Below, in pieces: positions 32,850 through 43,800 of a DNA stretch of 64,000 nt. Source of the stretch: Eupeodes corollae (Eukaryota; Arthropoda; Insecta; Diptera; Syrphidae); NCBI RefSeq assembly GCF_945859685.1, contig NC_079148.1, positions 54,508,421-54,572,420 on the forward strand. Direction: 5' to 3'. A program made the position numbers and the translations under genes. Positions within the stretch are counted from its first letter, which is position 1. Every line of letters starts with the position of its first letter. Below the pieces are notes generated by a model that did not search any database, had not been told where the DNA came from, and saw only the letters and a program-made list of their open reading frames with translations.

Positions 32850-34213
32850 TCTTAAAATTTACAAGCAAGCCCTGTCATCAGCCAAAAGACAAGGCTGGAG
32901 AGAATACTGTCAATCAATCGAAGACATAAAGGACTCCGCAAGGCTCAGCAAAGTTTTATCAAAGGAACATTGTAATCCTTCATTTCTAAAAAAGCCTGAT
33001 GGAACCTGGACAGTCTCTCCAGCCGAATCTCTTGAGCTACTGATGAAGACGCACCTTCCGGGTTGCTAGAGTGATAACCCCGAATCGCTTGAAACCACAG
33101 AGCTAAACGTAGCTCATGTAGAGCAAGTCAATTCCGTTATAACCAGAGAAAATATTTTGTGGGCCATCAATACTTTTTCTCCATATAAATCCCCAGGCAT
33201 GGATGGCATACTGCCAGTTATGCTTCAAAAGTTGTATGATGTGTCAGCTCCATGGCTGGAACAAATTTTCAAAGGATGTCTTCTTCTCAAACATGTGCCC
33301 ATGTCGTGGATACAGGTCAAAGTAGTTTTTATCCCGAAAGTGGGTAGGCGAGGTCACGAATCCACGAAGGATTTCAGACCAATAAGCTTAATCTTGATTA
33401 CCATATTAGAGAAATCCTAGTTGGACGACCTCTCGAAAGCTCTCAGCATGCTTATCTTAAGGGCAAATCTACGAAGACTGCCCTCCATGAGGTAGTGAGT
33501 ACTGTAGAACAAACAATCCATTAAAAAGAATTTACTCTTGCCACCTTCCTAGACATAGAAGGTGCTTTTAACAACGTCCTTACAGAATCCATAGAAGAAT
33601 CGCTCGTTAAGTTCGGTGTAGAAGACTTCATTCGAGAATGGATTATTTCCATGCTCAGTGGTAGGAAGATTCGAGCCTCTCTAGGCAATACCATCGCAAC
33701 AAAACACGTGAGTAGGGGAACACCCCAGGGCGGTGTTCTTTCTCCTCTTCCATGGCTTCTGGTCATGGATACAATTCTCGTTAAATTAGAGAGATGTGGA
33801 GTGAAGGCGGTAGCCTAAGCTGATGATTTGGTGGTATTGCTGTCAGGAAAGTACACCTCTGTGATTAGTAAAATCACGGAGTCAGCTTTGACGAAAGTTA
33901 GCAACTGGGCCACTAGTTGTGGACTAGGAGTTAACCAAAGTAAAACTGAACTGTTGCTCTTTACCACCAAAACTAAAGAACCGCCTTTCATGCTACCTCG
34001 ACTTAATGGTCAATTCCTATCATTGTCTTCCAGTGAAAAATATTTGGGAGTTATACTCAACCCTAAACTAAACTGCAAACTAAATATTGAAGTACGGGTT
34101 AAGAAGGCCTGTGTTGCCTTCTACGCCTGCAGCAAAACTTTCGGCAAAAAGTGGGGACTTGAGTCGAAGATGATTTTATGGACGTACACAGCCGTAGTAC
34201 GTCCAATCTTACT
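32850..34213 (+). pseudogene. LOA-type LINE, ORF2 reverse transcriptase part
   Basis: Reading starts with SSAKRQGWREYCQSIED in the linker, passes a conserved FSPYKSPGMDGILPVMLQ box (33170-33230), FIPKVGRRGHESTKDFRPIS, then in other frames AYLKGKSTKTALHEV, FLDIEGAFNNV, SRGTPQGGVLSPLPWLL and the active site, where the Tyr codon is a stop (ADDLVVL near 33820). A thumb region follows and stops abruptly at WTYTAVVRPILL (34205). Motif style matches the LOA/Bilbo group of fly LINEs. Multiple stops and frameshifts. The left end near 32850 is 5'-truncated, about 280 bp past the RPP40 stop. Its continuation is at 35395. Confidence 0.75.
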
Positions 34214-34569
34214 ACGAAATTGATTCCCTCAGATATTCAGCCTTATCACAGGCCCCGTCGTAATAGATTTGTAGTACGAACCCCGAATAATTGTATCATT
34301 GGTCCCGTCGTGCTAAAAAAAAATTTGCTACGAAATTCGAAGTTCGTGAAAATTGGTATCACTAGCCCCGAATGAATAGGAAGTTTGGCAGTTTTTTCTA
34401 CGAACAATTATTTTGATCGGAGTTTTTAGAACGAACAAAAAATTAAGCTTGCGAAGATAAATTAAATAAAATATATGAAAAGAATCATGTAAGTTTTACT
34501 ATTGTTTTAATGTGAAAGTGTTTACCTATGTATGTTTTTTTTATTTTTTTTTTTTGAAGGGCAAATAAA

Positions 34570-35123
34570 GTTATCACAAATAAAATTTAATTCGAAAGGC
34601 TTTATGAAATGCTTCAAGAAAAACTTGAAATTACCCAAGAATTTTTCAAAAATCCCTAAGGAGGAAGTGAATTCGTTTTGAGAAGCAGTACAAATAGAGT
34701 TAAATAGCTTAGGCCCACCTTCTAAGGACACCTCTAGCTGGAAAAAAGTAAATTGAATAAATTAGTCCAAACTTTTTTATATTTTAATTTAATTCTTAAG
34801 TGTGGTTACATTGGAAGGCATAAATCAAGAGGAACATGGTTGAGAACAAAAAAGAATGCAAAGCTACAGGTGGCGGAAAATTCGAAAATTCTTTCGAGCC
34901 TTTAGAATCAAATGAACCTTGTGAAAAGAACCAACTTGCCGATGTTTCGATGTTATCAGACGTAGTTGATGTGGGAAATGTTCCACGGCGTCTTCCAACC
35001 ACTTCGCGTCAATCATATGATTCATCCAGTCTTCGTGTATTTTCTTCATTTATTGCAAAGATTGCAACGACAATACTATCAACTTTTAATATGGGTAGAA
35101 ATGGCGATCTCAAGGCAACCTAG
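34570..35123 (+). pseudogene. Myb/SANT-like (zeste-type) DNA-binding protein, decayed
   Basis: Reading gives LYEMLQEKLEITQEFFKNP, then in another frame ELNSLGPPSKDTSSWKKV, the tryptophan-containing core of the Myb/SANT-like domain (Myb_DNA-bind_5 type). An intron-like gap (about 34750-34800) leads to VWLHWKA and then an open stretch with ENKKECKATGGGKFEN, which matches the ATGGG linker that follows this domain in insect transposon-borne zeste-like proteins. Stops at about 34679 and 34820 and frame changes show inactivation. Role: binding of element ends or regulation of transposition, by analogy. Confidence 0.6.
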
Positions 35124-35160
35124 CCTGTAGTGCGCCGTTTTGATACCAAAATCAACTTTT
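35080..35160 (-). repeat. Inverted copy of the LOA 3' UTR segment
   Basis: The reverse complement (TTTTGGTATCAAAACGGCGC, ACTACAGGCTAGG, TTGCCTTGAGATCGCCATTT) matches the LOA 3' UTR at 36280-36299 joined to 40029-40085 once the Transib is removed, except that it lacks a 14-bp stretch (CGCTAATTGGATCT). It lies inside or at the edge of the Myb/SANT element, so two LOA-derived 3' ends face each other here. Confidence 0.6.
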
Positions 35161-35394
35161 AAAGACAAAAACAAATAAAAATAAGAACAAATCGAAAGAT
35201 GAAAAACAAACTTTTATTTAATTTTCTTATTTTGACGCATATCAGCTGATTTTAAAACTCCGAAATTAGTATTTCTGTGTGGCAATGCTTTCTTGAATTC
35301 GTTCGGGGCTTATGATGTACATGTATTCGTATTCGTAGCGTAACACAATTTTCGGGGACTCGCTACAAGGGACTCTGTGATAGGGGTGATTATC

Positions 35395-36299
35395 TCGGTA
35401 GACACTGACTACTGCACTCCTACTTTGAGCCTTAGTAAGGGTTTTAAGGTTATTTTCCCATCCAGAGAAGATTGGGAGGAACTATCTTTACTGACAGCTC
35501 AAAGATGTAGCCAAATCCTTTAGACTTCCTGAATTTGCTAGCGTTTTTCAGGCTGAACTGCTGGCAATAAGGGAGGCATGTAAGATACTTAAACAAAACC
35601 AAAACCGAAATGCGGCTATCTTTACATACAGGCAGCTGTCAAAGCCATTAAATCGGCCATATCCTCATCTAAATTGGTCCAGCAATGTGGAGATGAGCTT
35701 GCGAGCCTGAATATTAACCTCGGTGTCACCCTGATCTGAGTTCCGGGCCATAGTGGTATCGTGGGAAATGAATAGGCTGACGAACTAGCCAGGCAAGGAT
35801 CATAGCTCACTTGTGGAAATGGTTAACATTCCTCTTGGTGCTATGAAGGGTAAAATCTTTTCTATCTACCAAAATGAATCAAACCGAAGGTGGAGCAAAA
35901 TACCCACATGCATTATATCTAGGAAGATATGGCCAACCTATAGTAAAACCTGTACAAACAATCTTCTATGCAGGCCAAGGCAAGACACAGCCTCTTTGTT
36001 GCGGTTTGTACCGGACATTGGCCTATAGGAGTTCATGCAGGGAAGTTGGGTATCTCTTACAACACCTTTTGCCGATAATCCATTTCCTCTGCAACTATCC
36101 TGCTTTGGCAAACACTAGAATGAAATACTTTGGAAAAGTATTCTTTCACGAACTTGATGAGCTATCTGAGACAAAGATTAGAGACCTAATCTTTTTTCTC
36201 AATGCGACAAAATGGCTCTAACATAATCGCTATGAAGCTTCTCTATAAATCTATCCCTTTCAATCAAAGGTCAAACGAGTTTTTGGTATCAAAACGGCG
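35395..36299 (+). pseudogene. LOA-type LINE, RNase H and C-terminal zinc-knuckle-like tail
   Basis: After a short connecting region (FPSREDW near 35460) the reading shows an RNase H domain (FASVFQAELLAIREACKIL; then VPGHSGIVGNE and ADELARQGS, with stops) and the C-terminal tail typical of LOA elements (CREVGYLL, FLCNYPALANTRMKYFGK, ELDELSETKIRDLI, NATKWL), ending at 36221. The following 3' UTR has the GGTATCAAAACGG motif and is cut at 36299 by the Transib, resuming at 40029. RNase H in the ORF2 supports LOA/I-like membership. Confidence 0.75.
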
Positions 36300-39200
36300 C
36301 ACAGTGGTAAAAGTGGGATTTATAGGTGGACATTGCTTCTAAGCTCTAGAAATACTATTGGTTTTGGTTTCTAATATTGACGATATGTTTGCAAGTTACT
36401 CGAAATATGTTTTGCAGATTATAATACTAGGACGTTTTGGGGCAACCCTGTCGTAGCCCTTTATTTACTGTCCGATATGCTTATACTATAGGTAAACAAA
36501 AAATAAATAAAATAAATAATAAAACAAATGTGATAATTATTTTGTATTTAAATTAAAAACAAATCTTATCAGTTTTACACAACTCAATCAAAAATGTATG
36601 TAGGTACAAAAAAAGGAAAACAATATAGGTACTCTAAGCAAAATATAAACTTGAACTTTAACACTTAAAATTTTTGTGTGCAGTATTTTGGATTGAATGT
36701 AAAAATAACACTTTTTGCAGGTTTTTAAAATTTTTAAAACTTACAAAATCATAGCTTCAAAAATCTCTGGCCGATTTTGATAAGTGATAGCTCATTACAC
36801 TCCACGTTAAAAAAAAATAAAAAAACGAAAATTAAAACTATACCAACAAAGAAGTTCAAGAAAACAGAAATTAAAATGTTGCTTAAAATTTCTTCAAAGT
36901 CTAAAAAACGTGAAAAAAAGTGTAATTTTTTGATTCAATCCAAAAAATCTGCACACAACTTTTAAATTATAACGTTCAAGTTTATATTTTGTTTAAAATA
37001 CGGAAGTTTTTGTTTTCAAAAATGAAATCAAAAATCTTAAATCGATCTAAAAGTTACTGAGTTAACAAATTTTGAAGCATGAAAAGTTAAAAAAAACGGT
37101 TTTTGGACAATAAATTTAAATTTGCATTAAATGATGTACTCAGTCATACCTACAACATTCACTAGGTCACATCATAAGAAGGTGCAATTTGTTTTATTCT
37201 GCAGAACAGTCTAATAGTAGCATTAAATCTTCAGAGAAACTATCACCGTTTTTTTTCGCATGTATCATAGCGCTACTATCATTTCTTGATAATGTTGAAA
37301 TGTAAGGATCAGATGAATAGAGAAGTGTGTGAAATAAATCTTCCATTGTACATTTTCTGTTGAATTTTCTCGTGTGGTGTTCTCTATATTTTCTCAAATC
37401 CTTATTTCTTGCTTCGAGCGCCTCTTCGGACATCATCCCGATTGCCATGGAACAGGACTGGATAACTTCATGAGAATGAATCAACAGTTTATGCACGCTT
37501 GCTGGCATTGGATACCAGGGATATAAATTAACGTATAACTCAGCGGTCTCTCGGGTATAAGTCGAAAAACGTTCGATATTAATTGAAAATCCACTGGAAA
37601 TAGCCTGAAGAATGTTCATCAATTTTATAAATAAATATAGAAGACTTTGCGACTTTTTTATTGAATAAATAAAATAAAGTTTGAAGAACTAAAAAACAAT
37701 TTTTTGCTGATCTAAAATACATCTATGTTCAAGTACATTTGGGAAGATGAATGCTGTAGATTTGAGATCAATAAAAAGTGTTTTAAGTTGTTAAAACTTT
37801 ATTTTGTTTATTACCTGAAGAATGTTGTTAAGCCGTTTAAGTAATTCTTCATTAACTCCAGTGATTGATGCAATAAGAGTATAATTTTGAAAAAAACGAC
37901 CTGCAGTGTTTCCATCATTTGTCGAGCCGAATCCTTGTTTTACAACATCAACGAGTAATCCAGTTTTTTCTCTTATCTGCGTTTGAACTTTTTCTTTGGT
38001 ATTCTTGAAAACTGCTTGTTGGTCTTGATCTTTCTTTAAAATACGCCATTTACATATATACAACCGATATGAAATGTTGAGGCATAATTCAAGGCATCTT
38101 ATATAGGCGTGAAGGGATGAAACCCCAAAATCGTATTGAGCTGTATCCTTAGGTCGACTATAAATTGACGGAAGATCGTTCATTATTTTTGGAGTAGCTC
38201 CACATATGCTGCACGTCTGCACAGACTTGCCTGTGTACGCACTTAATGTCTTTCCGTCAACCATTGTCATTTTAAGGTCATAGTAAATTCTTACATTTGA
38301 GGTTCCAACATTAATTATAGTGGGTTTTAAGTTCGCTATTTGTATATCCATTGCCGATGTCTCTTTTTTAATGAATTCAATAGTCTCCTTTTGAAAGATA
38401 ATTTTTACTGGCCTACAAAACCGTGGGGAAGATGATTTGTTGTTGTTCCAAACGAGCTGGTCTCCATCATGTGTTTTTAGTTGGAGTACCACTCCACAAA
38501 TTGAATAGATTGTGGTGTCCACTGGGCTACTTACACCTTGCTCTAGGTTAGTAATTTCTTCTTCGTCCTCAAAGTATTCCACTGTTACTTCTTCTCCGTT
38601 ACTTACCTGATGTACCTTTTCCTCAAATCTCTGTTTGTACATTGAGTGTCCAGAACTACCATCGCAGCCCCATTTGCAATACAATGTTAAATCCGATTTT
38701 AAATCACTTCTTTTTAAAACTTCTTCTAAGGCCAATGTAAGACGTTGACTTGTATGGTCCAGAAGGCCTTGTAATGTGACTTCCGCGGATGTGTCCGTTA
38801 TTTTAATCAAATTTTCGGCCGGATAACATTTTTTTTTTTGCATCCAAAATTTTTGGGTAAGACGGATAAATGGGGGACAAACGATCTTTGGCTCCTTTTT
38901 GCATAAGTATGTAAGAAAATTTTGAAAATCGTCCTTGAACATACAAAGAAAGAGCCTCTTCTGGAGTATATCGTTCTGGAGAAGATTTTTAGTCAAACAG
39001 GATATTATTTTTGTTGCCCTGTCTGGTGAATTCTCCGTTACTTCTTTCACCAGAGAAGAAGCATTGCGCTTTCCCATAGAGTAGAGGCTGAGAGAAGTAG
39101 CATATGAAAGCTCTTCATATGAATAATTATCCACTAAATGTTGTATCCGTCTCTTTTTTTGTTTATCCCCTAGCTCGTGGAATTGTTTAAGCGTCTTATC

Positions 39201-40028
39201 GCCGCTGGAACTTGGGACACTCAAATTTAAATCTGGCTCTGTGTCGAGGCTCACATTTCCACCAAGCCACTGGGAAAATTTCGTTATGAAATTCTTTTTA
39301 CTCCAGTGGCATGTAACCCATTTCTCACGCATTTTCCGTAAGAACACATTTACTTTGACCATTAAAAGTTCTTTTATATGCTCATCATCAATACCTTTTA
39401 AAATTAATTGTGCCCTTACATACTCCCGAACAGCAGCATCCTTTTCTTGGGAAGTTTGCTCCACCCAGACGTCAAAAAGCTCTTTTCGCTGAAAGGACAT
39501 TTTTCTTGAAATTCGTGGTTTCTGAAAGCGGATGGTTCTACATGGTTTTTAATTTTTACTGCTCCTACAGTCAGCAAACTCAACAACAAGATAGTGAAAA
39601 CCAGAAAGTGGGACTAGGTGGAAAAAAAAAGTTGCCGCTCATCAAACATTTTTTTATAGGTTAAGTTTCAAAGATTCGAGTTGTTGAGTGTACTAGGTAT
39701 ACATTTTAATTGTATCAGCTCGAATGCTTTTTAATATAACTGTACTTACCTCTGCTAAGATTTTCTGAGAAAAAAAGAAATAGTGGACTTCCAATATAAG
39801 GCATACACACTATATTAAAATTACTTATTTATTCGTGGGGTCGTGTAATCAACTTTTTGTTTAAAAGAAAGTACCGTTTGTACACGTGCTATTGTCTCAA
39901 ACCAGATAATTTTTGTTGTTTCTTACTTGTCAGCCATTTCTAATAATAGAATAAAGTACAGTTAGTCAAATTGTTGTCTAAGATTTTTTTCCAAATGTCC
40001 ACCTAGATTGTGCATTTTGACCACTGTG
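36300..40028 (-). mobile_element. Transib DNA transposon, apparently intact
   Basis: Ends read CACAGTGGT(A/C)AAA inward from both sides (36300 and 40028), with further inverted similarity (TAGGTGGACATT) just inside, as in Transib elements, whose ends resemble RAG recombination signal heptamers (CACAGTG). Both ends are flanked by CGGCG (36295-36299 and 40029-40033), the 5-bp GC-rich duplication of this superfamily. Removing the element restores a continuous LOA 3' UTR, which an inverted copy at 35080-35160 confirms. A two-exon transposase fills the interior. Total length 3729 bp. Confidence 0.9.
37194..39500 (-). CDS. Transib transposase (RAG1-related), two exons, intact
   Basis: Exon 1 39500-37815 and exon 2 37604-37194 join across a 210-bp GT/AG intron, in phase, to an uninterrupted 698-residue protein, the normal Transib length. 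Family motifs: KWGCDGSSGHSMYKQRF (about residue 277, containing the first catalytic Asp), a long insert, SVQTCSICGATP (zinc-binding-like Cys pair), GFGSTNDGNTAGRFF, HSHEV and SEEALEARNKDLRKYRE near the C-terminus (the catalytic Glu region). Transib transposases are the closest relatives of the RAG1 core and act by hairpin-forming DDE cut-and-paste. No stop or frameshift is seen, so this copy may still be active or recently inserted. Both splice sites carry the same CTTCAG-G context. I chose the ATG at 39500 because it gives the full-length N-terminus and no earlier in-frame start was evident. Confidence 0.88.
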
Positions 40029-40100
40029 CGGCGCACTACAGCGCTAATTGGATCTCAGGCTAGGTTGCCTTGAGATCGCCATTTCTACCTACCTACGTTA
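40029..40100 (+). pseudogene. LOA-type LINE, end of 3' UTR
   Basis: Continuation of the LOA 3' UTR after the Transib: CACTACAGCGCTAATTGG, then the TAGGTTGCCTTGAGATCGCC motif and an ending with TACC repeats (ATTTCTACCTACCTACG), which resembles the short tandem 3' ends of LOA elements. From 40100 to about 40800 I see no further gene. Confidence 0.55.
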
Positions 40101-40799
40101 TCCATTTTTTACAGGGTTTTTCTGGAAGACATTTTTTTAAGGCATTTCATCTTTTAGGTCTTGGGTCTATCGTAATTTATGACCACTTTTAACAAACAGC
40201 TTAACAGGAAAATAAGTTTAATTCCTTTACAAAATTTATGAACAAAATAAACATTTTTAGAACAATAATATTAAAAAATGACGAGTTATTAAAAAGAATC
40301 CAAATTGTACACCAAAGTGTTTTTACACAGATTAATTGTTTTTATTTATTCGAGAAATAAAATTATCAAAAAACTTTTCATTACTTTTGTAGCACGTAGC
40401 GCCGTGTTGTAGAAAAACAATATCAACACACATTCCAGCAATAACAAATCATTAATCTTAGCTTGGCAGTACAATTTATTTACTTTAACAGTTTTACCCA
40501 GAAACCGCACCAAACGGTGAAGATGGGGAGGCTTTTCAAAAAACTATTCTTAGATTTTCCGAGCATGGCAAACGGAGAATAATTCCTGCAAATCGCTGTT
40601 TCTTTGGTATTATGAGGAAATTGGAGAAATTGAGCAGTTAAGTCCTCTCTCGAGCGTCTTAACTCATCATTCCGGTTCTTATTAATAGCCCTGAGGCTTG
40701 GACCTTGTCTAGACAAAATGAGAACGTGTTAGGATGCTATAAAAAAGAAAAAATCTTTGGCTGATGTTTGGTTCCGTCTGCATAAATGGTGAATAGAGG

Positions 40800-41110
40800 G
40801 GAGGAAACAACTACGAACTGTACTAGATGTACAGCGACAACGATCTAGTCAATAGAATAAAAGTAAAACGACTAGCCTGGGTCATGAAGGCCGAATGCAC
40901 ATCAACGCTCCAATCTGGAAGGTCTTCGAATCCTATCCAGAGGGACAGCGCAGAAGAGAAAGATCGGTACTGAGGTATTGCACGCACGTGGGAAAGGACC
41001 CACTCTGTACTGTAGCGCCACAATGTGTTGTCGTCGATGCGATGCGACAACCATTCTACCAGAAAAACCTTCAAGCCGGACATGAATGCGACTTCACAAT
41101 TACTTAAATT
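40800..41110 (+). pseudogene. RTE-like LINE 3' end fragment
   Basis: Reading gives NRIKVKRLAWVMKAEC, then after a frame change INAPIWKVFESYPEGQRRRERSV and a degraded ending with RQPFYQKNLQ. This is the recurring C-terminus of RTE-type ORF2 proteins (RIKxxRLRWLGHV ... KVFExxPEGxRRRGRP). It ends near 41105 with a stop. It might be the lost 3' part of a copy like that at 15.6-17.9 kb, but the orientation and position give no proof of this. Confidence 0.6.
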
Positions 41111-41224
41111 TTGTCTGTGTTTAGTATTTAACTTTCGTTGTATCATAATCTAAATTAGCATTTATTTTTGTTTAAAGGAAAACTATTAATTCGAACTTTA
41201 TTTTCAGCCCCCACCAGTGGTTAA

Positions 41225-41350
41225 GATTCTTAAGTTTAGGAGTTGCAATTCTGCTTATTAACATAGCTGCCGTTCCGAGCGAAAATGCGCCTCACCGCTG
41301 AAGACGATTTCTCCACGAAAACCGAAAACAGATCAATTTGAAATATTTCA
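41225..41350 (-). pseudogene. Mariner transposase scrap
   Basis: Minus-strand readings give GEIVFSGEAHF followed in another frame by NGSYVNKQNCN, which together match the first-Asp region of the DD41D mariner at 563-1861 (ILFSDEAHFW ... GYVNKQNCR), with the catalytic Asp changed to Gly. Only about 120 bp is recognisable. The rest of 41110-41906 shows nothing I can name. Confidence 0.45.
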
Positions 41351-41906
41351 AGGAGTCCATTATCAAAGACATGACTTTGCTGCTGATTTACCGCATTAAG
41401 GTCTCCTGTTAACTAAAATTGAAAAGCCTTAAGTCCTAAAGCCTTAATGCAAGATACGTTTTAGTTTCACAAACCGCAATATTAGAATGTTCCCTGAAAT
41501 AAAGCCTGGGTTTAGGAAAACACCATCTTTTTTTTTATACTAAGTAAATTATAAGAATTTTCGGATTTAGATCGTTATGCTGAAGAGCTTTTATAAAAAA
41601 AACTTAAATAATCGAACAAAAAGAGCGCTGTTAAGTAAAAAAAAAAATAATTCTCGTTTCTAACTAAAATTGAACAACGTCAAATATCGATTCAAAACAT
41701 TTTCCGAATGGATTTCAATGATAGCTATAACTGGCCCTTTAGTATGATGAGACTCTTAAAAATCCTAACCCCTTTATCGTGATGAAACTAAATATTTTAT
41801 AATACAAGTGATTGTTCACAACACAAAAACATTAACCAAATACAGTCTTCGGTTGACCCAGTGAATAATCACTTTTTTTTTTAACTTGGCAATTTTTTAA
41901 AATACA

Positions 41907-42244
41907 AGTAACGGATTTCTGATCCTTCAATTTCAAAAAATAAATTTTCTGGGACTCGGCACTGTCCCAATTAAACACACGAATTCAGTTTTGTATAATA
42001 GTATAATATATTTGGTGCGACCGCACTCTACAAAGTTAACAATAAGAATAATCATATCTCAATCATAAATACATTTTGTTTCTTAGTCTAATTATGCTGA
42101 CCAGCAGTTCCCATACAGACCGAGTGCAAAGGTGTTTGCTCGGCTCGAGTTTCCCGGTGGGAAACAATCCAAAGTGCGAAGCGGATGCCCGTGTGCATTG
42201 TCGACACTTTTTTATGATTGGGTCAATGCCTGACCGTGATAACT
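41907..42244 (-). repeat. 3' LTR of the gypsy-type element
   Basis: 338 bp. On the minus strand it begins AGTTATCACGGTCAGG and ends AATCCGTTACT, the AGTTA...TTACT style ends of errantiviruses. It matches the other LTR with only a few differences over its length (for example one near 42200, TTGTCGAC against TCGTCGAC). Confidence 0.92.
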
Positions 42245-42253
42245 GCCGCCTCT

Positions 42254-43800
42254 TCAAATATCTGCGTCCCGCAGATTGCTTGCTGGATGGGGGCAACAAC
42301 CTGAGCTTTCGTAGATGTCATTGGCCCTTGGGGTAGGTCTAGGTGCTGGTGTCTGTTTCCGACGGAATGAGATTCGAAGCTCCGGGATGTTGGCTTTTCC
42401 ATAGATCTTCTTCCATAATACACAGATTATAGCTACGATTGATACAACTAAACAGATTTCTGTAAGAATAGAGGAATTAAGGTTCTTTTTTATGATTTTT
42501 ATAAGTTCGATGTTCTTCATGCTAGGATCATGCACGTATTCCAAGTTTGGCTTAATCTTGTGTGCCGTTATGTTCGCCAGGACTGGTGGAAGCGCTTGGG
42601 GACTTAACACTGTCTTACTGTAATATGTCTTCTCTTTTATCTGGACCATCTCGTTGTCTAGCTGGATCAGGTAGGTACCTTCTAGAGGAATGGAGGAATT
42701 TTTATTAAGAATAGACTCATTAAAATTCGTAAGGAAAACTGTATTTTCTCCTATATCATTTCTATTATTTCTTCATCTGTCGTTTTGTAATTACATGATG
42801 CATTGCCACCCTTAAGAAGTCTGGACATGCAAGAGTTTTCGGGGAGCTTTTTAAGAATGTTTTCTTCACACACGGAGGTGTTACCTATATTAACACAATC
42901 TCCATTTAAACCGTAGGTTACGTCATGGTTTAGTAAAAGTCTGGAGTAGTCTAAGCCAATTTGTCTGTTGTTTCTAACTGCTGCACGAACGGTGACTAGG
43001 TGATGTACCTTAGGGTCAATTTTTGGTATAGATAATACGTAAAGTAGCAATGTGCCATTACAGTATATTGAAGGTCGTCCGTATTCGACAGCTTCTACAA
43101 CATTTTGGTAAGGCAGCGTTTCAAGTTCGTTCACTATAGTATTAATTTCCTCTGAGTCCAAAAGATTACTATTTACGATACCACTCTTGGCCATTTGGCA
43201 AGCTCTTACTATTTCATTGACTCCTTCCTTTAGAATAAGTATCTTGTCGAGTAAGTCGTGTCTGAGTTTGTTCGTTTCTCCTTTTTGGATAGCGTTATTA
43301 AATCGTTCAATCATCTTGTTAACTTTCCCTGTAATTTCTTGAGTTGTGTCAAATAGTTTTTCGTTTATAATGTACTGTCGGTTGTTGTTTTCTGTGATGT
43401 CTCACTGGTCCTTCAGAAGATTGTCCCAGTCAGTTGCGTCTGGAGAACCACCTATCCATTTCCAAGCAGTTCCTATCCAATTTATTGACCTAATTTTCCT
43501 TGTTCTTGCGTCTCTCAATTCAGCAATCCTATCTTTAATCTGATTTAAGTGGTAGCCAAAAATAGGTCTTAATTCTTCGTTATTTAGGTATTTAAACGTT
43601 AGTTGTTCTGTCTCTTGTATCAGTGCGTCATATTTTTCTAAGTCAATTAAACGTACCAATTTAAAAACTCCATTTGTTACCCAGGCATTCTTCTCTTTGG
43701 TTGTGACAACGCAAAGACTCGTAGGCAAATATGTGCAAGGTCTGCATAGGAGTGAAAAGAACTACTAATCTGCAATGTAATTAAAGTTTATTAATCGTGA
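42254..43800 (-). pseudogene. Env-like glycoprotein, interrupted
   Basis: Minus-strand readings at 43728-43402, 43314-42751 and 42649-42254 cover most of an errantivirus Env. Seen in order: a basic cleavage-like site (RTRKIR) followed by INWIGTAWKWIGG, the conserved start of the membrane-proximal subunit; a coiled-coil-like region; several Cys residues; and a single hydrophobic membrane segment (ICLVVSIVAIICVLW) with a basic tail. The frame is broken at about 43400 and 42750, so no full protein is made. A splice-acceptor-like TTGCAG lies near 43780. In intact relatives Env is a surface fusion protein. Confidence 0.75.

Larger units (their letters stand above)
34231..35394 (+). mobile_element. 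DNA element with ~21-bp inverted ends and a Myb/SANT-type gene
   Basis: The ends read AGATATTCAGCCTTATCACAG (34231) and, from the right inverted, AGATAATCACCCCTATCACAG (35394), 17 of 21 identical; similarity continues inward as CCCCG/CGAAC motifs. The element sits between the RT and RNase H parts of the LOA LINE. Inside is a decayed Myb/SANT-like gene but no recognisable transposase. The exact termini and target duplication are not clear, and LOA sequence is also missing at this junction. Superfamily is undetermined; Myb/SANT proteins often accompany PIF/Harbinger elements. Confidence 0.5.

Noticed and set aside
36777..36965. Lys-rich 62-codon frame inside the Transib
   Set aside because: A-rich DNA outside the transposase exons; no similarity and on the opposite strand.
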